NCBI RefSeq assembly: GCF_000407485.1
Contig: NZ_ASWD01000003.1
Span: 558,001 to 622,000 of the forward strand
Source: Enterococcus pallens ATCC BAA-351
Lineage (GTDB): Bacteria > Bacillota > Bacilli > Lactobacillales > Enterococcaceae
DNA: 64,000 nucleotides
Reading direction: 5' to 3'
Shown here: one piece after another, positions 1 to 6,389 of the stretch
Layout of the letters: each line of letters starts with the position of its first letter
Numbering within the stretch: position 1 is the first letter of the stretch
Program-made: the position numbers and the translations under genes
Notes under the pieces: model-generated
Database searches by the model: none
What the model saw: the letters and a program-made list of their open reading frames with translations, nothing else
Told to the model about the DNA's origin: nothing

Positions 1-900
1 TCGACGAACTCCGCTATCAAAAACAATTGGTACCCTTTTGTTGACTACTTCAGCAATTAAAGGTAATACATCAAATGATGCAGGCCCTCCATCTAGTTGA
101 CGTCCACCATGATTAGAAATCCAAATACCATCTGCGCCTGCACTGATTGCTACCTCAGCATCTTCAGGTGATTGGATTCCTTTCACAAACACTGGTAAGT
201 TAGTTATGTCCTTAATTTTCTTTATGTCTTCCGGAACTAAACCTTGTTTAGCGGCAGCATAAATTTCAGCGATACCTTTTCCTTCTCCATTACCAGCAGC
301 GTCTTTCTCACTATAAGCAGCTAGATTAGGCATTGGTAATGGAAACTCGAAGTGATTGATAATATCTTCCTCACGATATCCACCTAATGTAGAATCCGCT
401 GTTAAAATCACAGCCTTTGCCCCAGCTTGTACAGCCTTTGCCAAAATGAATTCATTAAATCCATCATCTTTACTCATATATAATTGGAAAAATTGTGGTG
501 CTCCAGGAGCAGCTTCTGCAGCGTCTTCAATTGTTGTATTTGCATAAGTACTTATAGAAAAAATTGAACCCACAGCTGCTACACCCTTGGCTGTATCAGA
601 CTCTCCTTTTTCATGAGCCAATCCTTGAGCAGCTGAAGGAGCCTGAATAATTGGTGTTTTCAGCTCCATATCCCAAAGTTTCGTACGTAAATCAGCATGA
701 TCAATTCCACGCAAAACTCTAGGCATGATTGATTTTTTATTGAAAGAAGCCGTGTTTTCCTTCATCGTCCATTCATCTTCAGAACCGCCACGAATATATC
801 CAAATGCACCCTTTTCCATACGTTCTTTCACACGCGCCTCTAAGGAAGCTATATTTACAATCTCAATTGGATGTTCTTCATTACTTGCTTGATAAGTCAT
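1..900 (-). CDS. lctO: L-lactate oxidase, FMN-dependent (C-terminus outside window)
   Basis: The gene starts at the ATG at 900, 8 nt after an AAGGA ribosome site, and stays open for 300 codons to the window edge. About 70 C-terminal residues are therefore missing compared with the roughly 370 usual for the family. The product belongs to the FMN-dependent alpha-hydroxyacid oxidases, TIM barrels that oxidise L-lactate to pyruvate and reduce O2 to H2O2. Supporting motifs are GYIRGGSEDEW near residue 35 (substrate tyrosine), LTADSTLGG, FVKGIQ, and SNHGGRQLDG near residue 265 with the catalytic His and substrate-binding Arg, then FDSGVRR. Lactate oxidase rather than glycolate oxidase is inferred from overall similarity to the lactic acid bacterial enzymes. 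It has its own promoter and is probably monocistronic at its 5' end. Confidence 0.88.
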   Translation of the reverse strand, partial: MTYQASNEEHPIEIVNIASLEARVKERMEKGAFGYIRGGSEDEWTMKENTASFNKKSIMPRVLRGIDHADLRTKLWDMELKTPIIQAPSAAQGLAHEKGESDTAKGVAAVGSIFSISTYANTTIEDAAEAAPGAPQFFQLYMSKDDGFNEFILAKAVQAGAKAVILTADSTLGGYREEDIINHFEFPLPMPNLAAYSEKDAAGNGEGKGIAEIYAAAKQGLVPEDIKKIKDITNLPVFVKGIQSPEDAEVAISAGADGIWISNHGGRQLDGGPASFDVLPLIAEVVNKRVPIVFDSGVRR

Positions 901-932
901 CGTAATTCCTTCTTTCTTTTTATTACGACCAC

Positions 933-961
933 ATCATACATCTCTTACAAAACGTAAGCAA
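933..961 (-). promoter_or_regulatory. Promoter of lctO
   Basis: Reading the minus strand, the -35 box is TTGCTT (961-956) and the -10 box is TATGAT (938-933), separated by 17 nt. The spacer contains the inverted repeat CTTAC-GTTTT-GTAAG, which could be an operator. The start codon lies about 33 nt downstream of the -10. Confidence 0.65.
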
Positions 962-1359
962 ATATTTTTACTCGAGACTGAATAGACTTTTGATAACATC
1001 AGTTGTTTTCTCAGAAGTTAAGTCATTTCTACTAGTTTTTAAATAAAAATCCAGTTTTTGTAATTAAGTGTTAATCGCTTAATTTCAGCTTATCTTGTTT
1101 CTAAATTTGAACTCCAATTTAAAAAAATTTTACTCTTGTGCACCCCAAAATGGAGGATGCACTATCAAACTTTTCAAAGTACGCTTCTGATTTCTACATA
1201 AGAGCTTTAGTCTTCTCCACAGCAAAATTCACTAATACTATGAAAATTGGATATTTAACCTAGTTTCTCTCTGGGTTTACATCTAAAATTTTCAGTTCTT
1301 CATTTTAATACTTGTTTTTCTACTACCAGTCAAAATCAAAGCAGCGAGATTTTTGTTTT
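962..1359. other. Non-coding stretch between lctO and the DUF915 gene
   Basis: About 400 bases, AT-rich, with no open frame that has a ribosome site and family character. On the minus strand it follows the lipoprotein gene. A weak hairpin with AAAATC/GATTTT arms lies near 1334-1355, but it lacks a GC-rich stem. I see no clear terminator, RNA gene or repeat. Confidence 0.5.
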
Positions 1360-2220
1360 TTACTTCCATAGAAATTGATTAATTTGTTGATCTACAACCT
1401 TATTCTCATGCAATCGGCTGTGCTGTGCATCGGGTCCAGTAAAAACAACCTGTTTGATTGAATTGCCGTTTTTCTTAACTAACGAGTAGATAGACAAAGC
1501 ACTGGTCAGCTGAACTGTTCCATCATTAGATGTGGAGCTGTCTAATTTCCCAGCTAATAAAAGAATCGGTAAACTTGCTGGTATATTAGCTATTCCGTTC
1601 CCATAGTCATTATAACGATCAGATTTTTGTGTTGGACCATTCAATAAAAGATCATCCATGTCTTGTTGATCAGATGTATCAATAAAGTCATTAAGCGGTG
1701 ATCCAATTGCTATCAGTTTAACGATTTTGGGACTATCCTCTGGTTCTCCATAAGTTGTCAAAAATCGGAAAGAACTAACACCACCCATTGAATGGCCTAC
1801 AATATTTACTTGTTCAATATTTTGCGAGTTTAGATACTTTAACACAGTATAAATCCATTCCGTTTGATTCCATTCATTACTCTTATTGTCTGCAAACAAA
1901 ACTTGGATCATTGGATTATTCTTTACATGACTTAATTTCCCGTCAATCTGAAGTGTACCATCTGATTGAACAGTAATGATCATTTCTTTATGTGCCAACT
2001 GCTGATTTTCAAAGCGACTAATCATTCCGCCAAATGAGTTAACTGTTCCGCTATATCCATGGATAAAAAGTGTCGGTACGTCACTTTTATCACTTGTTTC
2101 AAAAGATCCTGTCGTCTGATTTGTGCTGCTCTCAGTTAGAATTTTTTTATTATTCGAATGACAGCCGCTCGCAATCACTAAACACAGCAGCAACACGATA
2201 CTCACAATATATTTCTTCAT
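1360..2220 (-). CDS. DUF915-type alpha/beta hydrolase lipoprotein
   Basis: 286 residues. The N-terminus is a lipoprotein signal: basic MKK, a hydrophobic stretch, then the lipobox IASGC with the acylated Cys at 20. The mature protein should be anchored outside the membrane. The body is an alpha/beta hydrolase: FIHGYSG near residue 52 (oxyanion loop), nucleophile elbow GHSMGG near 143, a probable acid in the LAGKLDSS segment near 224, and a probable catalytic His in DAQHSRLHEN near 267. This pattern fits the DUF915 family of Gram-positive surface hydrolases, whose substrate is unknown. The start at 2220 follows a strong GGGGGGAGG ribosome site. It lies directly downstream of nusG but is separated from it by a terminator. 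Confidence 0.85.
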   Translation of the reverse strand: MKKYIVSIVLLLCLVIASGCHSNNKKILTESSTNQTTGSFETSDKSDVPTLFIHGYSGTVNSFGGMISRFENQQLAHKEMIITVQSDGTLQIDGKLSHVKNNPMIQVLFADNKSNEWNQTEWIYTVLKYLNSQNIEQVNIVGHSMGGVSSFRFLTTYGEPEDSPKIVKLIAIGSPLNDFIDTSDQQDMDDLLLNGPTQKSDRYNDYGNGIANIPASLPILLLAGKLDSSTSNDGTVQLTSALSIYSLVKKNGNSIKQVVFTGPDAQHSRLHENKVVDQQINQFLWK

Positions 2221-2240
2221 ATTAACCTCCCCCCCTATAA

Positions 2241-2267
2241 AAAAAGCTGAGACAAATGCCTCAGCTT
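2241..2267 (-). terminator. Intrinsic terminator after nusG
   Basis: On the minus strand, AAGCTGAG and CTCAGCTT arms enclose a short loop (2267-2244) and are followed by a T run. It begins 1 nt after the nusG stop codon. Confidence 0.85.
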
Positions 2268-2268
2268 A

Positions 2269-2820
2269 TTAAATCTTATCAATTTGATCAAAATCTAGTT
2301 CGGTACTTGTTTCACGACCAAACATATCAATGTTGGCTTTAACCTTCTCACGTTCTTCATCAATCTCCGTGACTACCCCTTCAAGACCAGCAAAAGCTCC
2401 TTCGATGATTTTCACCGTTTCACCCAGACCAATTTCCAGTTCATGTTGACGTGTGCTCATACCTAATGAACGTAAAATATGATTGATTTCTTCTGGCATC
2501 AGTGGAGCAGGTTTGCTTCCAGCTCCATGTGATCCAACAAATCCAGTTACTCCTGGTGTATTTCTAACAACATACCAAGAATCATCCGTCATGACCATTT
2601 CTACTAATACATATCCAGGAAATGTTTTATGAACGATTTCCTTTTCTTTACCATTTTTAATCTCTTTTTCTTTCTCTTCTGGAACTACTACCCGGAAAAT
2701 AAAGTCTTCCATTCCCATACTTTGTGCCCGAGATTCAATATTCGCTTTTACCTTGTTTTCATAGCCGGAATAAGTATGCAGTACATACCATTGTTTCTCA
2801 AAAGATTCCATTTTGTTCAT
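2269..2820 (-). CDS. nusG: Transcription elongation/antitermination factor NusG
   Basis: 183 residues. The N-terminal NGN domain begins WYVLHTYSGYENKVKANIE, a hallmark of NusG that contacts RNA polymerase. A C-terminal KOW domain starts near residue 126 (GETVKIIEGAFAGLEGVV) and would contact ribosomal S10 or Rho. NusG modulates pausing and couples transcription to translation. Two starts are possible: ATG 2820, only 3 nt from GGGGAG, and ATG 2811, which gives the N-terminus MESFEKQW and matches the usual family length better. I give the longer form. It follows rpmG and secE, the usual Gram-positive order, but a hairpin with a T run lies between secE and nusG. Confidence 0.95.
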   Translation of the reverse strand: MNKMESFEKQWYVLHTYSGYENKVKANIESRAQSMGMEDFIFRVVVPEEKEKEIKNGKEKEIVHKTFPGYVLVEMVMTDDSWYVVRNTPGVTGFVGSHGAGSKPAPLMPEEINHILRSLGMSTRQHELEIGLGETVKIIEGAFAGLEGVVTEIDEEREKVKANIDMFGRETSTELDFDQIDKI

Positions 2821-2840
2821 CGGCTCCCCGTTCTAAAATA

Positions 2841-2868
2841 AAAAAACCTCAGTATCCTAAGGTTTTTT
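2841..2868 (-). terminator. Hairpin with T run between secE and nusG (attenuator?)
   Basis: On the minus strand, AAAAAACCT and AGGTTTTTT arms form a 9-bp stem followed by further T residues, 38 nt past the secE stop and about 20 nt before nusG. The stem is AT-rich, so termination is probably partial. It would lower nusG expression relative to secE. Confidence 0.6.
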
Positions 2869-2906
2869 CTCAAAAATAGTATAGCATGCTTTATTGAACT
2901 TGGCTA

Positions 2907-3077
2907 CTAACGAATTACCAAATTAATTAATAGTTGAATTGCTGTATCCATAACAAAAAACATTACCGCGAATAAAATCGCTGTTTCAATAACTACTAGC
3001 GAATCATGACGCAATTGTTTTCTTGACGGCCAAGTGACCAACTTCATTTCTTCTCTAACACTACGTAAAAACTTCAC
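2907..3077 (-). CDS. secE: Preprotein translocase subunit SecE
   Basis: 56 residues, too short for many gene finders. Start is GTG at 3077, 7 nt after an AGGAGGA ribosome site that overlaps the rpmG stop codon. The product has the short Gram-positive SecE form: an amphipathic N-terminus (FLRSVREEMKLVTWPSRKQL, with the conserved TWPSR), then one transmembrane helix to the C-terminus. SecE clamps SecY in the membrane translocon. Its place between rpmG and nusG is the canonical one. Confidence 0.95.
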   Translation of the reverse strand: MKFLRSVREEMKLVTWPSRKQLRHDSLVVIETAILFAVMFFVMDTAIQLLINLVIR

Positions 3078-3088
3078 CGAATTTCCTC

Positions 3089-3241
3089 CTATTTTGTTTC
3101 TTTATGTAACGTGTATTTATTACAATGTTTGCAAAACTTATTGATTTCTAAACGCTCTCCGCGTTTGCCTTCGCTGACAGACTTGCTGTAGTTTCTAGAA
3201 CCGCAAACTGTACAGGCTAGAGCCGCTTTCTTCGTTGCCAT
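3089..3241 (-). CDS. rpmG: 50S ribosomal protein L33 (zinc-binding form)
   Basis: 50 residues from ATG 3241 after GTAAGGAGG. The protein keeps both CxxC pairs ([10 protein letters not shown] and [10 protein letters not shown]), so it is the zinc-containing paralogue. Firmicutes often carry a zinc-free copy elsewhere. It is a small basic protein of the large ribosomal subunit. It is the first gene of the rpmG-secE-nusG unit, 11 nt before secE. Confidence 0.95.
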   Translation of the reverse strand: MATKKAALACTVCGSRNYSKSVSEGKRGERLEINKFCKHCNKYTLHKETK

Positions 3242-3274
3242 AGCGAACCTCCTTACAAAAACTCACATGGTAAC

Positions 3275-3301
3275 ATTATCATCTAATACACTTTCTGTCA
3301 A
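3275..3301 (-). promoter_or_regulatory. Promoter of rpmG-secE-nusG
   Basis: Minus strand TTGACA (3301-3296) with GATAAT (3280-3275) after 15 nt; a TAATGT at 17 nt is the alternative -10. It diverges from the promoter of the CBS-domain gene. Confidence 0.6.
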
Positions 3302-3343
3302 TTGGGCAAAAATTAGTTACCTTTATGAGAAAGAATATGATAG

Positions 3344-3349
3344 TATAAT
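3344..3349 (+). promoter_or_regulatory. -10 box upstream of the CbpB-like gene
   Basis: A perfect TATAAT lies 34 nt before the ATG at 3384. The -35 is weak (TTTATG at 3322, 16 nt spacing). Confidence 0.55.
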
Positions 3350-3383
3350 GAAAGAATGAATCGATTAATTGGAGGGCACTTTA

Positions 3384-4022
3384 ATGTTATTAGAAAGTCT
3401 AGTTTATCCGAAAAAGGATTTAACTACGATTACAGAATCTGCTACGTTACAAGAGGCTTTAGATATTTTGGAAGAAACAGGTTTTCGTTGTGTTCCGATT
3501 TTAGATGAGAGCAAACAAATTTTTCGTGGGAACATCTATAAAATGCATATTTATCGCCACAAAGCAAATGGTGGGGACTTACAGCTACCAGTTACTCATC
3601 TATTAAAAAATGCTACAAAATTTATCTCTATCCATACTTCCTTTTTTAAAATATTCTTTACAATTAAAGAATTGCCTTACATTACCGTATTGGATGAGAA
3701 TAATCATTTTTATGGTATTTTAACCCACAGTACATTGCTTAACATGCTGTCTCAATCTTGGAGTGTTAAAGCAGGAAGTTACGTACTAACCATTGTATCA
3801 TCTGGAAAAAAAGGTGAGCTTGCTTTGATGACCAAAATTATTTCGAAATTTTCTAGTATTGCCAGCTGCATTACTTTAGATGTAGGCAAAGACATGCAAG
3901 GCAGACGAACACTTATTACTCTGCCAAATGGTATTGATGAACAAAAACTGGCGGCAATTGTTGACCACTTAGAACGAAAAAATTTCGAAGTGCAAGAGGT
4001 CGAAACGTTAAGTCTTCATTAA
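3384..4022 (+). CDS. cbpB: CBS-pair protein with C-terminal ACT-like domain, CbpB-like
   Basis: 212 residues. The ATG at 3384 is chosen over an upstream TTG because GGAGG sits 8 nt before it. Residues 1-125 form two CBS repeats (TLQEALDILEETGFRCVPIL and YITVLDENNHFYGILTHSTLL). Residues 133-212 look like an ACT-type fold (YVLTIVSSGKKGELALMTKI). This arrangement matches lactic acid bacterial CbpB, related to the c-di-AMP receptor DarB/YkuL of Bacillus, which controls Rel and pyruvate carboxylase when c-di-AMP falls. Ligand binding here is inferred, not visible. It is a single gene with its own promoter and terminator. Confidence 0.75.
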   Translation: MLLESLVYPKKDLTTITESATLQEALDILEETGFRCVPILDESKQIFRGNIYKMHIYRHKANGGDLQLPVTHLLKNATKFISIHTSFFKIFFTIKELPYITVLDENNHFYGILTHSTLLNMLSQSWSVKAGSYVLTIVSSGKKGELALMTKIISKFSSIASCITLDVGKDMQGRRTLITLPNGIDEQKLAAIVDHLERKNFEVQEVETLSLH

Positions 4023-4027
4023 TCACA

Positions 4028-4061
4028 AAAGGTGCTGAGTATAACTATATTCAGTGCCTTT
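4028..4061 (+). terminator. Terminator after the CbpB-like gene
   Basis: AAAGGTGCTGA and TCAGTGCCTTT pair over 11 positions (two G-U pairs in RNA) around a 12-nt loop, followed by TAATTTTA. The T tract is imperfect, so termination may be partial. Confidence 0.55.
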
Positions 4062-4084
4062 AATTTTATGAAAAGAGGAAAAAA

Positions 4085-4585
4085 ATGACCTGTATATTAC
4101 GTGAATGGCTTCTTGAAGATGCAGAGGAGCTATGTTCTATTATGAATAACCAAAAGATACAAGAAAATCTACGCGATGAAATACCTTATCCTTATCGAAA
4201 GAAAGATGCAGAAGAGTTTATTTTAACAACCCTCTTAACTAACCGAGAGCTTTCATTTGCAGTGACTGTAGAGGACAAAGTGGTAGGTAGTATTGGAGTA
4301 TTTCGTCAAAAAAACATTCATTTTCGAACTGCTGAAATCGGTTACTATATTGCAGAATCACACTGGGGAAAGGGAATAGGAACTGCTGCCTTGAAAACAG
4401 TTTGTCAAAAGGTTTTCAAAACAACCGACATCGTTCGTCTTTTTGCAGAACCTTTTTCAGATAACTTAGCTTCTTGCCGCATATTAGAAAAAGCTGGTTT
4501 TCTGTGCGAAGGAACTCTAAGGAAAAATGCGTATAAACTTGGACAGTTTAAAGATATGCAACTGTATTCATTAATCAAAGAGTAG
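4085..4585 (+). CDS. GNAT-family N-acetyltransferase (RimJ/RimL type)
   Basis: 166 residues from ATG 4085 after AGAGGAAA. The acetyl-CoA binding loop reads ESHWGKGIGTAAL near residue 97, followed by the conserved beta-bulge and ASCRILEKAGF near residue 140, typical of the RimJ/RimL/SpeG branch of GNAT enzymes that acetylate protein N-termini or small amines. The substrate cannot be told from sequence. It is transcribed toward queT, and the two genes share a strong hairpin between them. Confidence 0.85.
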   Translation: MTCILREWLLEDAEELCSIMNNQKIQENLRDEIPYPYRKKDAEEFILTTLLTNRELSFAVTVEDKVVGSIGVFRQKNIHFRTAEIGYYIAESHWGKGIGTAALKTVCQKVFKTTDIVRLFAEPFSDNLASCRILEKAGFLCEGTLRKNAYKLGQFKDMQLYSLIKE

Positions 4586-4588
4586 AAA

Positions 4589-4665
4589 AAAGCATGATCA
4601 ACATGTAGCAACTCTCCAAAAATAACTTTTATCTTTGGAGAGTCACTATATATTGATCATGCTTT
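4589..4665. terminator. Nested double hairpin between convergent GNAT and queT genes
   Basis: A 13-bp outer stem (AAAGCATGATCAA, 4589-4601, with its complement at 4653-4665) encloses a 10-bp inner stem (ACTCTCCAAA, 4611-4620, with its complement at 4634-4643). The two 9-nt strands between them form a symmetric internal loop. It can act as a terminator on both strands. Confidence 0.75.
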
Positions 4666-4670
4666 ATATT

Positions 4671-5171
4671 TTATACTGTCTTTTCAAAATGTAGGCGTTG
4701 ATCTAAATAATACATTAATGGTGCTGAAATAGTCATAATAATTGCTTCACTAGCAGCTAGCCAAGCATAAGTTATCCAAAAAGGCAATGCTGCAGTTAAG
4801 TAGAGCATCACTGCAATTAAAGCCATACTAACACTAAAGAATAGAACATTTAAGGCTAAACGGATCTTTATATTTTTAACCTTGTTCTGTAAAAGTGCAG
4901 TCATCCCTAAAGCTAACAATGTCTGCCCTCCCCCAAAAACAACATCTAAAATTCCCATGCCAAATATTGCATTATAGATTATTACTCCTCCTAAAACACC
5001 CCACAGGTATTTTCGATTAAATACAACTAAGTGATTTAAACTTTCCGAAATTCGAAATTGAATAGGACCAGAGGCCACTGGTGAAACTAAAATTGTTAAG
5101 GCCAAATACAAAGCCATCAGTATACCATTAGTAATCACTATATTTATACGATTTTTTTCTGCTAAATGCAC
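4671..5171 (-). CDS. queT: QueT-family queuosine precursor transporter
   Basis: 166 residues from a GTG at 5171, preceded by AAGGGG at 5 nt. The longer frame to 5321 would run through the promoter and riboswitch, so it is rejected. The protein is almost wholly hydrophobic, with about five to six membrane segments and a conserved PIQFRISE motif near residue 40. It fits the QueT energy-coupling (ECF) S-component family, which imports preQ1 or related queuosine precursors through a shared ECF module encoded elsewhere. Control by a preQ1 riboswitch in the leader supports the substrate. Confidence 0.88.
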   Translation of the reverse strand: MHLAEKNRINIVITNGILMALYLALTILVSPVASGPIQFRISESLNHLVVFNRKYLWGVLGGVIIYNAIFGMGILDVVFGGGQTLLALGMTALLQNKVKNIKIRLALNVLFFSVSMALIAVMLYLTAALPFWITYAWLAASEAIIMTISAPLMYYLDQRLHFEKTV

Positions 5172-5186
5172 TATTTCCCCTTCTTT

Positions 5187-5226
5187 CTCCAAGTTTTGTT
5201 TACGCGGGATGGTTGATGAACCGCGG
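5187..5226 (-). promoter_or_regulatory. preQ1-I type riboswitch in the queT leader
   Basis: On the minus strand, a 5-bp stem CGCGG/CCGCG closes a 13-nt loop that begins UUC and contains ACC. It is followed by an A-rich tail UAAACAAAACUUGGAG, the usual preQ1-I layout: hairpin, A-rich third strand, and 3' bases pairing back into the loop (UCAA of the loop can pair with UUGG). The tail resembles that of the known Thermoanaerobacter preQ1-I aptamer. It begins about 10 nt after the predicted transcription start, and its 3' end runs into the queT ribosome site region. Translational control is inferred. Confidence 0.75.
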
Positions 5227-5240
5227 GTAAATCCTGAACC

Positions 5241-5269
5241 ATCATACTTTTTTTCCTGGGGCAAGTCAA
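5241..5269 (-). promoter_or_regulatory. Promoter of queT
   Basis: TTGACT (5269-5264), 17-nt spacer, TATGAT (5246-5241) on the minus strand. Transcription should start near 5235, just upstream of the riboswitch. Confidence 0.75.
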
Positions 5270-5327
5270 CTTTTCTTGATGAAAAATAAAAAATTGACGC
5301 ATAATGATGTTTCATTTGCAAAACGTC

Positions 5328-5336
5328 TGTTATAAT
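5328..5336 (+). promoter_or_regulatory. Extended -10 promoter of the lipid kinase gene
   Basis: TGTTATAAT, an extended -10 with no good -35. Start codon is 27 nt downstream. It diverges from the queT promoter. Confidence 0.55.
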
Positions 5337-5362
5337 TAGCTCCTGAAAGGAAAGAACAATTT

Positions 5363-6343
5363 ATGAATTTTCACTATCATTTACTGATTAATCCGGCTGC
5401 TGGCAGTGGAACTGCCAATAAGAAAGCTAGTCAGCTAATTGATCTGTTTGATCAAAACGATTTTACATACACACCTTATTACACAACTTATGCAGGCGAG
5501 GAAAAGGAAATTGTCAAACGCTTAATCGGATTTCTCACACCTTGGGATGAGGAACTGCTTCAACAGCCAGACGATGAACCCTATCATTTATTGATTGTTG
5601 TAGGTGGTGATGGCACCTTACATCAAGTAGTCAATCAATTCTATTTGACTGGAGTTAATCTCCCGATAAGTTACCTCCCAGCCGGTTCAGGCAATGATTT
5701 TGCTAGAGGGATTGGATTATCGCTGCAAGTTGAGAGTGCTTTTAGACAAATCACTGGAGCTGACAGACCACAGAAGATCAATGTTCTACTTTATGAAGAA
5801 AAAATCAGTGAAGAATATGGATTAGTCTTAAATAATGTGGGGATTGGACTAGATGCATTAATTGTTGCTACTACCAATGCTTCAGCTTCTAAAAAATTAC
5901 TAAATAAGTATAAGCTTGGGTTTGCTTCATATGGACTCTATTTAATAAAGGCACTTTTAACTCAGAAAACATTCCCCATCTTAGTTGAAATAAATGGGCA
6001 CAAGCAAGAATTTAATCGAACATTTTTATGTACCACCACAAACATACCTTATTTTGGTGGAGGAATCCCCATTGCTCCTATGGCTGATCCAAGGAAGGAA
6101 ATGATCGATTTAGTTGTCATTGAAAAACCGAATTTATTTGCGATTATTCGCTTGTTGCTGCAATTATTACAAAAAAAGCATACGAATAATAGGCATTATC
6201 GACATTTTTCTAGTTCTCGTATCAGAATTGTTTCTGTTGATCCCCAACATGGACAAGCTGATGGTGAAAACATGGGCCAACGCTCTTATGACCTTTACTT
6301 TTCTACAAGCTCTCAATATATTTGGTATACTGATAAGCAGTAA
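5363..6343 (+). CDS. Diacylglycerol kinase catalytic-domain lipid kinase (DagK/YegS-like)
   Basis: 326 residues from ATG 5363 with GAAAGG upstream. The N-terminal half has LINPAAGSGTANK near residue 9, the nucleotide-binding VVGGDGTLHQVVN near 80, and PAGSGNDFARGIG near 112, all signatures of the DAGK catalytic domain. The C-terminal half is the matching beta-sandwich. Such enzymes phosphorylate diacylglycerol or related lipids at the inner membrane face and return it to phospholipid synthesis. Whether it is the main DgkB or a paralogue is undecided. It stands alone and converges on recD2, sharing a terminator. Confidence 0.85.
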   Translation: MNFHYHLLINPAAGSGTANKKASQLIDLFDQNDFTYTPYYTTYAGEEKEIVKRLIGFLTPWDEELLQQPDDEPYHLLIVVGGDGTLHQVVNQFYLTGVNLPISYLPAGSGNDFARGIGLSLQVESAFRQITGADRPQKINVLLYEEKISEEYGLVLNNVGIGLDALIVATTNASASKKLLNKYKLGFASYGLYLIKALLTQKTFPILVEINGHKQEFNRTFLCTTTNIPYFGGGIPIAPMADPRKEMIDLVVIEKPNLFAIIRLLLQLLQKKHTNNRHYRHFSSSRIRIVSVDPQHGQADGENMGQRSYDLYFSTSSQYIWYTDKQ

Positions 6344-6345
6344 AA

Positions 6346-6389
6346 AATAAACCTAAGTAAATTCAGATGAACTTTTACTTAGGTTTATT
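6346..6389. terminator. Bidirectional terminator between lipid kinase and recD2
   Basis: A perfect 15-bp stem (AATAAACCTAAGTAA, 6346-6360, with its complement at 6375-6389) and 14-nt loop, with A and T runs outside both arms. The right arm is inside the last codons of recD2. Confidence 0.85.

Noticed and set aside
5225-5247. Alternative pseudoknot with GATGGTT/AACCATC as the main queT leader stem
   Set aside because: Its 5' arm overlaps the -10 box and precedes the predicted transcription start, so it would not be in the RNA.
5172-5321. N-terminal extension of queT
   Set aside because: It lies in the riboswitch and promoter; the GTG at 5171 has its own ribosome site.
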